The translations under genes and the position numbers were made by a program. 64,000 nt of DNA from LZORAL124-50-18 sp051208045 (GTDB taxonomy: Bacteria > Pseudomonadota > Gammaproteobacteria > Pseudomonadales > Oleiphilaceae): positions 434,001-498,000 of the forward strand of contig JBPJFY010000002.1 in the NCBI GenBank assembly GCA_051208045.1, given 5' to 3'. This document shows positions 8,882-17,834 of this stretch, in pieces (within the stretch, counting starts at the first letter, position 1; each line of letters begins with the position of its first letter). The notes beneath the pieces were generated by a model, which made no database searches, was not told where the DNA came from, and was given only the letters and a program-made list of their open reading frames with translations.

Positions 8882-9562
8882 ATGACCCCGGAACGCTTTG
8901 ACAAGTTGATCCGCACGCTGAATCAGCGCCAGCCGGATCTGGCGTTGTTGACGGACCAGATGCATAAGCCCCGAAATATTGCCGCATTGGTGCGTTCGGC
9001 GGACGCTTTTGGTCTGATGAACGTGCATATGGTGTGGGACGATCAATATCAGCGCCCCTACCGGGGCACCGCACTGGGCAGTCAGCAATGGGTGGACGTG
9101 CACCACCATGCCACGATGGAAGTCGCACTGGCGCAGCTTAAAGCACAGGGCCATGCCGTTTACGCCGCGCATATGTCAGAAAAAGCGGTCGACTTTCGCT
9201 CGGTGGATTATGCCGTGCCCGCGGTGATTCTCCTGGGGAACGAAAAGCAAGGGGTGAGTGCCGCTGCGGCCCAGGCGGCAGATGCGCACATTGTGATTCC
9301 TATGATGGGAATGGTTGAGTCGTTCAATGTGAGTGCGGCAGCCGCGATCATTCTCGCTGAAGCCCAGCGCCAGAGGGCGGCGAAGGGTATGTATGATTCC
9401 CGGCGACTGCCAGAGGATGTATTCCGGCAGGTTTTCTTTCGGTGGGCGCATCCACAGGTGGCTCGTTTTTGCGATGAGAAGGCGATCGCCTATCCCCCGC
9501 TGTGTGAGACAACGGGGGAGATCATTGACGCACCCGGCTGGTATGCTCGGGTGCGAAAGTGA
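8882..9562 (+). CDS. trmH: tRNA (guanosine(18)-2'-O)-methyltransferase TrmH
   Basis: SPOUT-class methyltransferase that methylates the ribose of G18 in the tRNA D-loop, using SAM. 226 residues, against 229 for E. coli TrmH. SPOUT motif 1 lies in the NIAALVRSADAFG segment, motif 2 in VILLGNEKQGVS and motif 3 in IPMMGMVESFNVSAAAA, which together form the knotted SAM site. The C-terminal helical extension (RLPEDVFRQVFFRWAHP) is typical of TrmH rather than RlmB. Follows the DUF1820 gene by 24 nt and converges on the binding-protein gene at 9583. Confidence 0.95.
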   Translation: MTPERFDKLIRTLNQRQPDLALLTDQMHKPRNIAALVRSADAFGLMNVHMVWDDQYQRPYRGTALGSQQWVDVHHHATMEVALAQLKAQGHAVYAAHMSEKAVDFRSVDYAVPAVILLGNEKQGVSAAAAQAADAHIVIPMMGMVESFNVSAAAAIILAEAQRQRAAKGMYDSRRLPEDVFRQVFFRWAHPQVARFCDEKAIAYPPLCETTGEIIDAPGWYARVRK

Positions 9563-9582
9563 GTCTCAGAGAGCTCGCCTTA

Positions 9583-10353
9583 TTATGGCGTGACGGATGC
9601 CTGCATTGTTGCGTAGTCCCACTGGTGTTTCTCGTACAGTGCTTTTAATCGGCCGTTGTTTATCATCTTGGCAAATCGCTGGTCAAACTGTTGTGCGAGC
9701 ATGGCGCCTTTTTCGGTCGGGGAGAAAACAAAGTAGAGCTTAAGTTGTTTCAGCGGCTGAATCTGATAGTGCTTTTCTTTCAACCCTCTGTCCTGCAGGG
9801 CAAATCGGATGTCTGCCTCAGCATCAATGAAGTAGTCCATTTTTCCGTCATGAATCAGCTGGAAAATTTTGTCTCGCGAGTAGTACTCATGTCGGTAGAA
9901 GTCTTCATCCAGATACTTTTCCAGTTCATAGCCCCGCATATAGGCGACATGTTTGTTGGTCAGGCTGGATAATCCGGTCCATTCCGCCGAGGAAGTCGCG
10001 GAGGCCAGAGACAGGGCTGCGACGGAATCCAGATCGAAATGGTGTTTGGGGTAGACGACGTTTTTCACTTCGTCCGCGTAGGCCCCCACCATAATGTCGA
10101 TGAGTCCGTCCTGTACCAGGCCAACGGATCGCTTGTACGTCGACGTTTGGGTGTGAACTGACACGCCATCGACTTCATAGACTTCCCTTAGAATGTCCCA
10201 ATACAGTCCGCGCCCGTCGGATTCCGTGGCATTGGTCCATGCTTCACTCTGCACTTTGATCGTAAGGCCGGACTCGTTGGCGATGGCCATGGCGCTGGCC
10301 ATAAGTGCAATGAAACAGGCAAACAGACGACCGAGAATCCTTGTGATGAACAT
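9583..10353 (-). CDS. Periplasmic solute-binding protein, SBP_bac_3-like
   Basis: 256 residues with a clear signal peptide (about 1-26, hydrophobic core LFACFIALMASAMAIA, cleavage near AIA-NES). The mature part has family-3 binding-protein features: LTIKVQSEAW, GLYWDILREVYE, then GLIDIMVGAYADE and a C-terminal FVFSPTEKGAMLAQQFDQRF. No permease or ATPase genes are adjacent, so it may be an orphan amino-acid or polar-solute binder, or a sensor-type domain protein, rather than part of a local transporter. The ligand cannot be told from sequence. Converges on trmH with a 20-nt gap. Confidence 0.75.
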   Translation of the reverse strand: MFITRILGRLFACFIALMASAMAIANESGLTIKVQSEAWTNATESDGRGLYWDILREVYEVDGVSVHTQTSTYKRSVGLVQDGLIDIMVGAYADEVKNVVYPKHHFDLDSVAALSLASATSSAEWTGLSSLTNKHVAYMRGYELEKYLDEDFYRHEYYSRDKIFQLIHDGKMDYFIDAEADIRFALQDRGLKEKHYQIQPLKQLKLYFVFSPTEKGAMLAQQFDQRFAKMINNGRLKALYEKHQWDYATMQASVTP

Positions 10354-10564
10354 TCCTAAACCTCCAAAACTGACTGAATTTCAAAATATGAGAACTGGTT
10401 CACACAATAGTCTACTGAATAAATTATGAACAACAATGGCGTTTTATTTTCTGACTGTATAGTCAATGTTAGAGAGTGTAAGTCGCGCCTGAGCAGATGC
10501 ATCTATACTGAGGAGAGCCGGGGTGACCGGCAGTGATTTAATTATTACCGAGTGAGCGAGCGTT

Positions 10565-10777
10565 ATGAACCGATTACATTGTCTGGCCTTATTTGCGATG
10601 GTGGCATTGGTGGGCTGTGGAAAATCATCCACAGAATCCACTCAACAGGAAGCCAAAAAAACGCAGGAGGATGTGTTAATGATGCAGCAGCGAAAACTGC
10701 TGGAGCAGGCGAAGGAAATAGAGAAAACGCTGAAAGATGTCGATGAGCAGCGACGGAAGGCCATTGATGGTGAATAG
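10565..10777 (+). CDS. Small lipoprotein with charged helical tail
   Basis: 70 residues. The N-terminus MNRLHCLALFAMVALVGCGKSS is a lipoprotein signal with lipobox LVGC, predicting cleavage before Cys18 and lipidation. The mature part of about 50 residues is Gln/Glu/Lys-rich (residues 30-67) and likely one long helix or coiled coil. I do not recognise a family. The start is supported by position and by the good signal sequence; a GAGCGAGCG stretch precedes it. It ends 9 nt before the stop of the convergent LysR gene. Residence in the outer or inner membrane is unresolved (Gly at +2 argues against an Asp+2 retention signal). Confidence 0.72.
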   Translation: MNRLHCLALFAMVALVGCGKSSTESTQQEAKKTQEDVLMMQQRKLLEQAKEIEKTLKDVDEQRRKAIDGE

Positions 10778-10786
10778 GGGCTCAAG

Positions 10787-11788
10787 CTATCGGTTGTGTA
10801 TTGTGGGATGTGGCAGGATGTTGTTTTGATCTGTGTTTGGCACGGTCTTGACGGTGCCTGCCGGCAGCGCACTTCGCTCCGACAGGATCTCTTTAAGTTT
10901 GTGCAGGTTCGGATTTGTATTTTCTCTGGACCAGTACAGGCGGACCTCGATTGGCAAGGTCCATTCTGAGTCGCCTGCCAGGCAGAGTTTGCCGTATTCA
11001 AGGCTTTCCTGCGCCAGCCGCCATGGTATCCAGCCAATACCGAACCCTTCTTTCACCATCGCCTTCACACTGACGGAGTGAAAGTTTCGGTTGACGGTCT
11101 GCAAGTGCAACTGTTGTGCGTGTGCTTCGATCAGGGTCTGCAGGGCGGGGCGCAGCAGGGATTGCTCGTGAAAATCGATAAATGGCAGGGGTTCCTGGGA
11201 ACGCCCCGGAAGGACATATTGCGCTTTCCCTGCACTGTCAGCAGCACTGACGGGCACCAGCACTTCCTGGCACAGCGTGACATACTGGGTGGCGGCGGTA
11301 TCATCTGCCAGGCGCATGTCCTCCATGGACGGGTGCCAATAGCACAGCATGGCGTCACACTGATTCTGGAGTAACGCACCGACAAACTGTTTGGCATTCC
11401 AGGCGGTGGAGTCCAGGTTTAACTCAACGTCCACGTTGTGGGTATCGCAGAGCGGCTTGAGCCAGCTTTGATAAAAGCACAAATACAAAGTCTGGCTGGT
11501 GGCAAATTTCAGTGTGTTTTCCTGTATCTTATGGGCACAGGCGCAGCGAGATTTGGTGTCTTTCAGCAGCCCTGAGATTTCTGCGGCACTTTTGAGAAAG
11601 ATCTCTCCCGCAGGAGTCAGCGACAGTGGCAAGGTGTTGCGGTCAATGAGGGTCACCCCCATTTCTTCTTCCAGCATCTTGATTCTTCGACTGAACGTGG
11701 GTTGCGTGACGTTTTGCTCATCTGCGGCGCGGGAAAAATGCCGGGTGCGCGCGAGTGCGATAAAGTCTTCCAGCCATCGAATTTCCAT
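10787..11788 (-). CDS. LysR-family transcriptional regulator
   Basis: 333 residues. The N-terminal winged HTH of LysR proteins is plain (MEIRWLEDFIALARTRHFSRAADE..QPTFSRRIKMLEEEMGVTLIDR, about 1-60), followed by a LysR substrate-binding domain (about 90-300). It is the last gene after the peptide transporter genes on the same strand, 64 nt from the end of the second ATPase gene. It may therefore be co-transcribed with, and possibly control, that importer. The inducer is unknown. The final 25 residues are not conserved-looking. Confidence 0.9.
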   Translation of the reverse strand: MEIRWLEDFIALARTRHFSRAADEQNVTQPTFSRRIKMLEEEMGVTLIDRNTLPLSLTPAGEIFLKSAAEISGLLKDTKSRCACAHKIQENTLKFATSQTLYLCFYQSWLKPLCDTHNVDVELNLDSTAWNAKQFVGALLQNQCDAMLCYWHPSMEDMRLADDTAATQYVTLCQEVLVPVSAADSAGKAQYVLPGRSQEPLPFIDFHEQSLLRPALQTLIEAHAQQLHLQTVNRNFHSVSVKAMVKEGFGIGWIPWRLAQESLEYGKLCLAGDSEWTLPIEVRLYWSRENTNPNLHKLKEILSERSALPAGTVKTVPNTDQNNILPHPTIHNR

Positions 11789-11852
11789 AACGGGTCACAC
11801 ACGAAGGATCAATTGGTTCAGTTAAACAGTAGTATAGTGGATTTGCAGGGCC

Positions 11853-12962
11853 TTAGTCTTCGGGAATGCGATCCTCCTGAACGCCGTGACAGGCGACCCC
11901 CTGGCCTGAGCGGATGTCCAGCATTGCCGGGACTTCTGTTCTGCAACGCTCATCCGCGTAGGGGCAGCGCCCGTGGAATACACACCCAGAGGGGAGATTA
12001 ACCGGTGTCGGAACTTCCCCATGCAGTTTGATGTGGTTTGGCCGGTCATCCCGCAGTTTAGGGATAGCGCTTAACAGCGCCCGGGTGTACGGGTGTCTGG
12101 GGCGTTCAAACAGCGTAGCGGTGTCGGCGAGTTCACACAGTGTACCCAGGTACATCACGGCCACGCGGGTGCCAAAGTGCTCCACCACCGAGAGATCATG
12201 CGTGATGAACAGGTAGGTGAGATTGCGCTGCGCCTGTGCTTCCATCATCAGGTTGAGCACCTGTGCCTGTATTGATACGTCCAGTGCGGAAATGGGTTCG
12301 TCCGCGACAATGAACTCCGGGTCCACTGCCAGCGCTCGCGCGATGCTGATGCGCTGCCGTTGTCCGCCGGAAAACTCATGCGGGTATCGCTTCCCCCACG
12401 CCTCATCGACACCTACGGATGCCATCACCTCTGCAATTTTGTCCTTGACGTCGGCGGCAGTCAGTGTGGGATTGTGAAAGCGAATGGGCTCTGCCAGGGT
12501 CTGCGCGATGGTCATTCTTGGATTCAGGGAAGCATAGGGATTCTGAAAGATCATCTGCATTTTTTTTCGGTAAGGCTTGAGCTGCCTGGCGGACAGCTGA
12601 TCGATTCGTTGCCCCTGATAATGAATAGTGCCGCCGGACAGAGGCAGCAAGCTCATGACCATGCGCGCAATGGTCGATTTACCGCAACCGGACTCACCCA
12701 CGACACACAGTGCTTCGCCTTTTTTTACTTCGAAGGTCACCCCGTTGACGGCATGGACGTAGTCCCGTTTCCGCACCAGTCGCCCGTTCTGGAGGGTGAG
12801 CTGGTCTAAAAAGTGATCATTCAATGGGAATTGCATGCGAATGTCCCGGGCGGCCACCAGGGCTGGCGTATCCTGAGTCAGATTCGGCGTTTTCGGCGGC
12901 ACATAGAGCAGGGTATCCTGGGCATGCAGGTTGCCGGGTTCGGTCTCTGGTGCGGGGCTCAT
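11853..12962 (-). CDS. Peptide ABC transporter ATPase (DppF/OppF type)
   Basis: 369-residue nucleotide-binding subunit that powers peptide import together with its partner encoded just upstream. Walker A is GESGCGKST, the ABC signature is SGGQRQRIS, and Walker B is FIVADEP followed by ISALDVS. The C-terminal oligopeptide-transporter extension with cysteines (SGCVFHGRCPYADERCRTE) is typical of the Opp/Dpp family. An unusual 35 or so residue N-terminal extension precedes the ABC core. It overlaps the preceding ATPase gene by 4 nt (12959-12962), a classic coupled ATGA junction. Confidence 0.93.
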   Translation of the reverse strand: MSPAPETEPGNLHAQDTLLYVPPKTPNLTQDTPALVAARDIRMQFPLNDHFLDQLTLQNGRLVRKRDYVHAVNGVTFEVKKGEALCVVGESGCGKSTIARMVMSLLPLSGGTIHYQGQRIDQLSARQLKPYRKKMQMIFQNPYASLNPRMTIAQTLAEPIRFHNPTLTAADVKDKIAEVMASVGVDEAWGKRYPHEFSGGQRQRISIARALAVDPEFIVADEPISALDVSIQAQVLNLMMEAQAQRNLTYLFITHDLSVVEHFGTRVAVMYLGTLCELADTATLFERPRHPYTRALLSAIPKLRDDRPNHIKLHGEVPTPVNLPSGCVFHGRCPYADERCRTEVPAMLDIRSGQGVACHGVQEDRIPED

Positions 12963-13954
12963 ACCTGTGCCTCCTCGTCTTCATGGGTATGTACCAATCC
13001 GGCCACCATGTGGCAGGCAACCTGGCACCCGCCGGACTGCACAAAGGGGGGAACCTGAGTTAAACAACGATCCTGTACGTACGAGCAACGCGGGTTAAAC
13101 GCACAACCGGAAGGGACGCTTTCCAACGATGGCATACTGCCCGGAATCTGGTTGAGTCGCTGACCCGGCAGTGTTTGCTCTGGCAATGCGTTAATCAGGC
13201 CTTGCGTATAGGGGTGTTGGGCGTCATTGATGATCTCTTTGGTGGGCCCCGCTTCAATGATTCGCCCGGCATACATCACCAGGGTGCGCTGGGTGATCTG
13301 CGATACCACCCCCAGATCATGCGTGATCAGAATTAACGCCAGGTTCTGCTCTTCACACAGCTGAAGAAGCAACGCCATAATTTCCGCCTGGATGGTGACA
13401 TCCAGCGCCGTTGTGGGCTCGTCGGCGATGATAATGTCCGGATTGAGCAGCAGAGCAATGGCAATAATGATCCGTTGCTTCATGCCACCAGACAGTTCAT
13501 GCGGGTATTGGTGGATGCGTGTTTCCGGGGAAGGAATCTGAACCTGTCTGAGTTTCTCGATACACACCGCTTCAATCTGGCTGCGTGATAGCCGGGTGTG
13601 CGTTTGCAGGCACTCCCGCATTTGTTCGCCTACTGTCATTACCGGATTCAGTGTCATCATCGGGTCCTGGAAAATCATGCTGATGCGATTTCCGCGAATG
13701 GACCTGAGATCGCGCTGGCTCAGGGTGATGAGGTTCTGGTTGTCGAAAAGGATTTCGCCGCGCTCAATGAAGCCGGGCCGGCTGATCAGATTCAGGATGG
13801 AAAAGGCCGCGACGGATTTTCCCGCCCCGGATTCGCCGACAATCCCCAGCCGTTCTCCGCGGTTCAGCGAAAAGCTGATGCGATTCAACGCGGTGACCGT
13901 GCCCTGGCGGAGCGCAAATTTGACTACCAGATCGTTGACTTCAAGAAGTGCCAT
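12959..13954 (-). CDS. Peptide ABC transporter ATPase (DppD/OppD type)
   Basis: 331-residue nucleotide-binding subunit of the peptide importer. Walker A is GESGAGKSVAAF, the signature is SGGMKQRI and Walker B is IIIADEPTTALD. The C-terminal oligopeptide extension (SGCAFNPRCSYVQDRCLTQVPP) carries the cysteines often found in this family, some members of which bind an Fe-S cluster there. Lies between the second permease gene (35-nt gap) and the second ATPase gene (4-nt overlap). Two different ATPases form the expected heterodimer. Confidence 0.93.
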   Translation of the reverse strand: MALLEVNDLVVKFALRQGTVTALNRISFSLNRGERLGIVGESGAGKSVAAFSILNLISRPGFIERGEILFDNQNLITLSQRDLRSIRGNRISMIFQDPMMTLNPVMTVGEQMRECLQTHTRLSRSQIEAVCIEKLRQVQIPSPETRIHQYPHELSGGMKQRIIIAIALLLNPDIIIADEPTTALDVTIQAEIMALLLQLCEEQNLALILITHDLGVVSQITQRTLVMYAGRIIEAGPTKEIINDAQHPYTQGLINALPEQTLPGQRLNQIPGSMPSLESVPSGCAFNPRCSYVQDRCLTQVPPFVQSGGCQVACHMVAGLVHTHEDEEAQV

Positions 13955-13989
13955 GAGGATTGTCTACTGTCGTTGCTGCGATGAAAAAA

Positions 13990-14946
13990 TTAGTTTTTAT
14001 ACAGTCTCGGATTAAGTACATCACGTAACCAGTCTCCCAGGAGGTTGACGACGAGGACGAGCACAATGAGTACTACGCCCGGAATCACCGTGATCCACCA
14101 GGACCCCGAGAAAATAAATTCGAAGCCGCTGGAAATCAACGAACCCAGCGAAGGTTGTGACACCGGCATGCCCAGTCCAAGGAAAGAGAGCGCCGCTTCA
14201 GAAATGATCGCGTTGGCAATCTGTACGGTTGAGATCACCAGCACGGGGGATAACGTGTTCGGGAGAATGTGCCGAAACATGATGCGAAGCGGACCAAAAC
14301 CGATGACCCGCGCGGCATCCACATACTCTTTGCGCTTTTCTGCCAGTACGGAGGCGCGCACCGTTCGTGCGTACTGAGGCCACTCTGCAATGCCGATCAC
14401 CAGAATCAGCATCAGGAGCGCAAGATCCTGATACAGCGCTGTGCCAAAGGCGGCTTGAAACACCGCCAGCGCAATAATTGCCACCATCATTGTGGAAAAC
14501 GACAGCTGAATGTCGGCCAGACGCATCAGAAAGCCATCAATGCGCCCCCCAAAATAGCCTGCCGTCAGCCCGAGCACGATGCCGAGAAAGGCCTGTAACA
14601 GTACGGCGCAAACACCAATGGTGAGCGAGACGCGTGTGCCGTACAAAATAGTGGACCAGAGATCTCGCCCCTGAGCATCGGTTCCGAGCCAGAAGCGTTC
14701 ATCGCCTTCCGCCTGCCATCGCGGTGGTATTTCAGAATCCATGATGTCGATTTGTGCCGGATCATAAGGATCAAACGGAGCAATGATCGGTGACATCAGG
14801 CTGGCGAGCACAATGACCAGGAAGATACTGACGCTGACCATGGCCACCCGGTCGCGTTTGAAGCTGTGCCAGAAGTGGGAGGCTAGAAAGCGCTGAAGCA
14901 GGGTGGGAACGGGTGCGTTGATGATGGAGGAGTTTGTATTGTTCAT
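13990..14946 (-). CDS. Peptide ABC transporter permease (DppC/OppC type)
   Basis: 318-residue inner-membrane permease. An N-terminal cytoplasmic stretch plus first helix (FWHSFKRDRVAMVSVSIFLVIVL) is the OppC_N feature. After a periplasmic loop (PYDPAQIDIMDSEIPP) comes the BPD_transp_1 domain with about five more helices and an EAA-type coupling loop (EYVDAARVIGFGPLRIMFRHILPN). 8 nt after the other permease gene. Together the two form the translocation pore of the importer. Confidence 0.93.
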   Translation of the reverse strand: MNNTNSSIINAPVPTLLQRFLASHFWHSFKRDRVAMVSVSIFLVIVLASLMSPIIAPFDPYDPAQIDIMDSEIPPRWQAEGDERFWLGTDAQGRDLWSTILYGTRVSLTIGVCAVLLQAFLGIVLGLTAGYFGGRIDGFLMRLADIQLSFSTMMVAIIALAVFQAAFGTALYQDLALLMLILVIGIAEWPQYARTVRASVLAEKRKEYVDAARVIGFGPLRIMFRHILPNTLSPVLVISTVQIANAIISEAALSFLGLGMPVSQPSLGSLISSGFEFIFSGSWWITVIPGVVLIVLVLVVNLLGDWLRDVLNPRLYKN

Positions 14947-14954
14947 GACGCTTT

Positions 14955-15935
14955 CTACACCCCTTTGCCGGTAAGCTTTACCGTTGGATTAACGAGGCCG
15001 TAGATAATGTCTACGATCGTATTGGTGACCACGAAAATCGCACCCACAACAATCAGATACGCGACGATCAAAGGCGTATCCACACGATTCACCGCTTCCA
15101 GAAAGAGAAAGCCCATTCCCGGCCACTGGAACACAGTTTCGGTAAGAATGGTGTAGGCGACCATCGTGCCGATTTGTACGCCCCCGACGGTAATCACCGG
15201 CAGCATCGTGTTTTTCAGCGCATGCAGGAAGTAGATACGCCCGGGCTGCAGTCCTTTGGCCCAGGCAAATTTTACGTACTCTGACTGGAGCACTTCCATC
15301 ATTTCTGCGCGAATGAGCCGAATAAACAGCGGTAACATGATGGAAGCCAGCGAAACGCAGGGCAAAACGAGATGAATCAAACCGTCTCGTGTAAACAGAC
15401 CAGACTCCCAGATTCCGCCGATCAGCACCGTTTCACCGCGACCGTAAGAGGGCATCCAGCCCAACTCGATGGAGAAGAGGTAGATCAGGCCGATGGCGGT
15501 CAAAAACACCGGGACGGAGATGCCCAGGATACTCAGCCCCATGATGCATTTTGTCAAGAGGCTGTTGGGGCGAATGGCGGCATACACGCCGAGGGGAATG
15601 GAAAGCAGGATAATCAGGATGCTGGCACCGAACACCAGTTCCAGCGTCGCCGGTAACTTTTTGAGAATAACCTCCAGCGCAGGCTCTTTAAAGAAATACG
15701 AGGTGCCCAAATCGCCTTGAATGGCATTGCCCGCAAATCGGAGGTATTGGGTGATGAACGGATCGTTCAGGCCCATTTGTTCTCTCAAGGCCTGACGTTC
15801 CTCTTCCGAAACGGATTGGCCCAGCATTTCTCTCAACGGGTCGCCCAGGTTATCCTGAATGGAGAAACTGATGATGCTGATGACGAACATCACGATGAGG
15901 GCTTGAAGAATTCTGCGAACCAGAAATGCAAACAT
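14955..15935 (-). CDS. Peptide ABC transporter permease (DppB/OppB type)
   Basis: 326-residue inner-membrane permease with about six helices. It opens with the typical MFAFLVRRILQALIVMFVIS, followed by the conserved LGDPLREMLG periplasmic segment and a BPD_transp_1 domain with the coupling loop QSEYVKFAWAKGLQPGRIYF. It follows the binding-protein gene by 76 nt and precedes the second permease gene by 8 nt, in standard A-B-C-D-F order. Confidence 0.93.
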   Translation of the reverse strand: MFAFLVRRILQALIVMFVISIISFSIQDNLGDPLREMLGQSVSEEERQALREQMGLNDPFITQYLRFAGNAIQGDLGTSYFFKEPALEVILKKLPATLELVFGASILIILLSIPLGVYAAIRPNSLLTKCIMGLSILGISVPVFLTAIGLIYLFSIELGWMPSYGRGETVLIGGIWESGLFTRDGLIHLVLPCVSLASIMLPLFIRLIRAEMMEVLQSEYVKFAWAKGLQPGRIYFLHALKNTMLPVITVGGVQIGTMVAYTILTETVFQWPGMGFLFLEAVNRVDTPLIVAYLIVVGAIFVVTNTIVDIIYGLVNPTVKLTGKGV

Positions 15936-16011
15936 GAACGAGTAAAGCCGCCAGAGTCAACAGTGCGGGCCAGCGAGCGCCAGCCCGGTGAACAGGAGAG
16001 CGAGTGGGCCG

Positions 16012-17562
16012 TTATTTGACCACAAGATCGCCGAGATAAGGGAAATTCATCACATTCAGAATCGGTTTGGCATCCACTTTTCGTGAGGTTGCCCATGCCA
16101 GATTCTGCCAGTGAAGCGGAATGAAACCGGCTTCGTCATAAATGATCTTTTCGATCTTCTGCATGATCTGAGCGCGTTTGTTCCGATCGGTTTCTCTGTT
16201 TGCTTCCGCAACGAGGGCATCGACTTCCTTGTTGCAGTAATTGCCGCTGTTGTATTGGCCTGCGCCGGTTTCCTTGTTGGGGCACATCGCCAGAAACTCG
16301 TAGAAATTGTTGGAATCTTCCGTATCCGCGTGCCAGCCAATCATCATGACGTCGGCGGCACGGGCATCAAATTCCGGCCAATACTGTGCCTTCGGCATGG
16401 TTTTCAGGTCTACGTTGATATTGATTTTCGCCAGCATGGACGCCACAGTCTGAGCGATTTTATCATCATTCACATACCGGTTATTCGGAGCCATCATGGT
16501 GATGGTAAATCCCTTCTCATAGCCCGCTTCTTTCATCAACGCTTTTGCTTTGTTGACGTCATAGCGAGGTACCAGTGATTCGTTGTAGCCCAGGTAGCCT
16601 TTGGGTGAAAACTGGGCGGCTGGGGTGGCAAATCCTTTCATGATCTTCTTTACTATGCCTTCCTGGTTAATGGCATAAGCCATCGCCAGGCGCACGCGCG
16701 GGTCCTGGAATTCCTTGCGTCGTTCCTGATTCATTTGGAAGGTGATGACACGGGTTCCGCCCATCGTGATCAACGTGGTATTGTCAGCGTCTTCGATGCG
16801 CTTCAGGTCGGTGGGTGGCACCGGTGCGATAAAGTCCACATCGCCGGACAGGAGTGCTGCGACACGGGTCGGATCTTCCTTGATCGGTGTCATGATAATT
16901 TTATCCACATTGCCTTTGCTGGCAGCATCCCAGTAATTGGCGTTGCGCGTAAACTCCACTTTCACCCCTTGTTCGCGGTAGGTCACGGTGTACGGGCCCG
17001 TGCCGGAAATGTTCCGCGAGGCGAAGGAGTTGCCATGTTTCACGACATCGCCTTTGGGCTTTCCATTTTCATCGTTGCCGGAGTAGAACTGGCTGTCCAT
17101 CGGGAAAATATACGTCGCGTTGTTCAGCACCAATGGAAAGGGCTCACTGGTGATCAGATCTACTGTGTGCTCATCCACTTTAACGGCTTCTTTAAACGGC
17201 GTGAAAATCCCTTTAAAGTCCGGGGATTCCCGCAATCGATTGAAGGTCCAGATAACATCCTCCGCAGTTAATGTGTTCCCACTGTGAAACTTGACCCCTT
17301 TGCGCAAATGGAAGCGCACCGTGGTGTCATTCAGACGTTCCCAGCGTTCCGCCAGGCGCGGTTCGAATCCGAGATCTTTAGTCCAGCGTACCAGAGGGTC
17401 AAACGTCATGTGGGACAATTGCAGGGTGCCACCTGAGAGTTGTTCGTGGGGGTCCAGCGACACGGGGTCTGCATCATAGGCCAGTTTGAGCGTGGCCGCC
17501 TGTGCGGCGCTGAGCCCAAACCAGAGCACAGCGCTGGCGAGCAGTGGAAGCGATTTTTTCAT
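16012..17562 (-). CDS. Peptide ABC transporter substrate-binding protein (SBP_bac_5)
   Basis: 516-residue periplasmic receptor of the importer. The signal peptide (MKKSLPLLASAVLWFGLSAA, then QAA) is cleaved near residue 23. The mature protein shows family-5 features: LKLAYDADPVSLDPHEQ, LAERWERLNDTTVRFHLRKG, VKFHSGNTLTAEDVIWTF and a C-terminal GFIPLHWQNLAWATSRKV. Substrate is likely peptides, but this family also binds nickel, glutathione and other solutes, so the ligand is inferred from class only. First gene of the operon. Its promoter should be in the 272-bp gap shared with the divergent desaturase gene. An AAGGA sequence lies about 10 nt before the ATG. Confidence 0.92.
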   Translation of the reverse strand: MKKSLPLLASAVLWFGLSAAQAATLKLAYDADPVSLDPHEQLSGGTLQLSHMTFDPLVRWTKDLGFEPRLAERWERLNDTTVRFHLRKGVKFHSGNTLTAEDVIWTFNRLRESPDFKGIFTPFKEAVKVDEHTVDLITSEPFPLVLNNATYIFPMDSQFYSGNDENGKPKGDVVKHGNSFASRNISGTGPYTVTYREQGVKVEFTRNANYWDAASKGNVDKIIMTPIKEDPTRVAALLSGDVDFIAPVPPTDLKRIEDADNTTLITMGGTRVITFQMNQERRKEFQDPRVRLAMAYAINQEGIVKKIMKGFATPAAQFSPKGYLGYNESLVPRYDVNKAKALMKEAGYEKGFTITMMAPNNRYVNDDKIAQTVASMLAKININVDLKTMPKAQYWPEFDARAADVMMIGWHADTEDSNNFYEFLAMCPNKETGAGQYNSGNYCNKEVDALVAEANRETDRNKRAQIMQKIEKIIYDEAGFIPLHWQNLAWATSRKVDAKPILNVMNFPYLGDLVVK

Positions 17563-17763
17563 GAGGAGTGTTCCTTGTTAATTTTCTTATGGTTTTATGA
17601 ACAGCCAGCACACAGCCTATACGAACGTTCCGTGTTCACCAATCGAAATAATGAAAGAGCTGATACAGAATCTGGATAGGTACGATAGTTCAGGAAGCTT
17701 GAGATTCCATCCAGTTCACACTATGCCGGATCGCAATTCAGTAGAATCCCCGCCGCAACTAAT

Positions 17764-17818
17764 CAGCAGAAACACAACAAAGCCACAATAAAACCACAAC
17801 AAAAACACAAGAACTAAA
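17764..17818 (+). promoter_or_regulatory. ACA/CAA-rich low-complexity leader upstream of desaturase gene
   Basis: The last 70 bases before the desaturase start hold repeated ACAACA, CCACAA and AACACAA units with almost no G. Such C/A-rich unstructured leaders can favour translation, and could equally be a simple-sequence stretch. Upstream, near 17620-17629, is a short perfect palindrome GAACGTTC that might be an operator in this divergent control region. No clear -35/-10 pair was found. Confidence 0.35.
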
Positions 17819-17834
17819 ATTCAGGGATACCATC

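Noticed and set aside
10452..10465. TGACT-N4-AGTCA inverted repeat before the small lipoprotein gene
   Set aside because: Arms are only five bases and no promoter elements line up with it.
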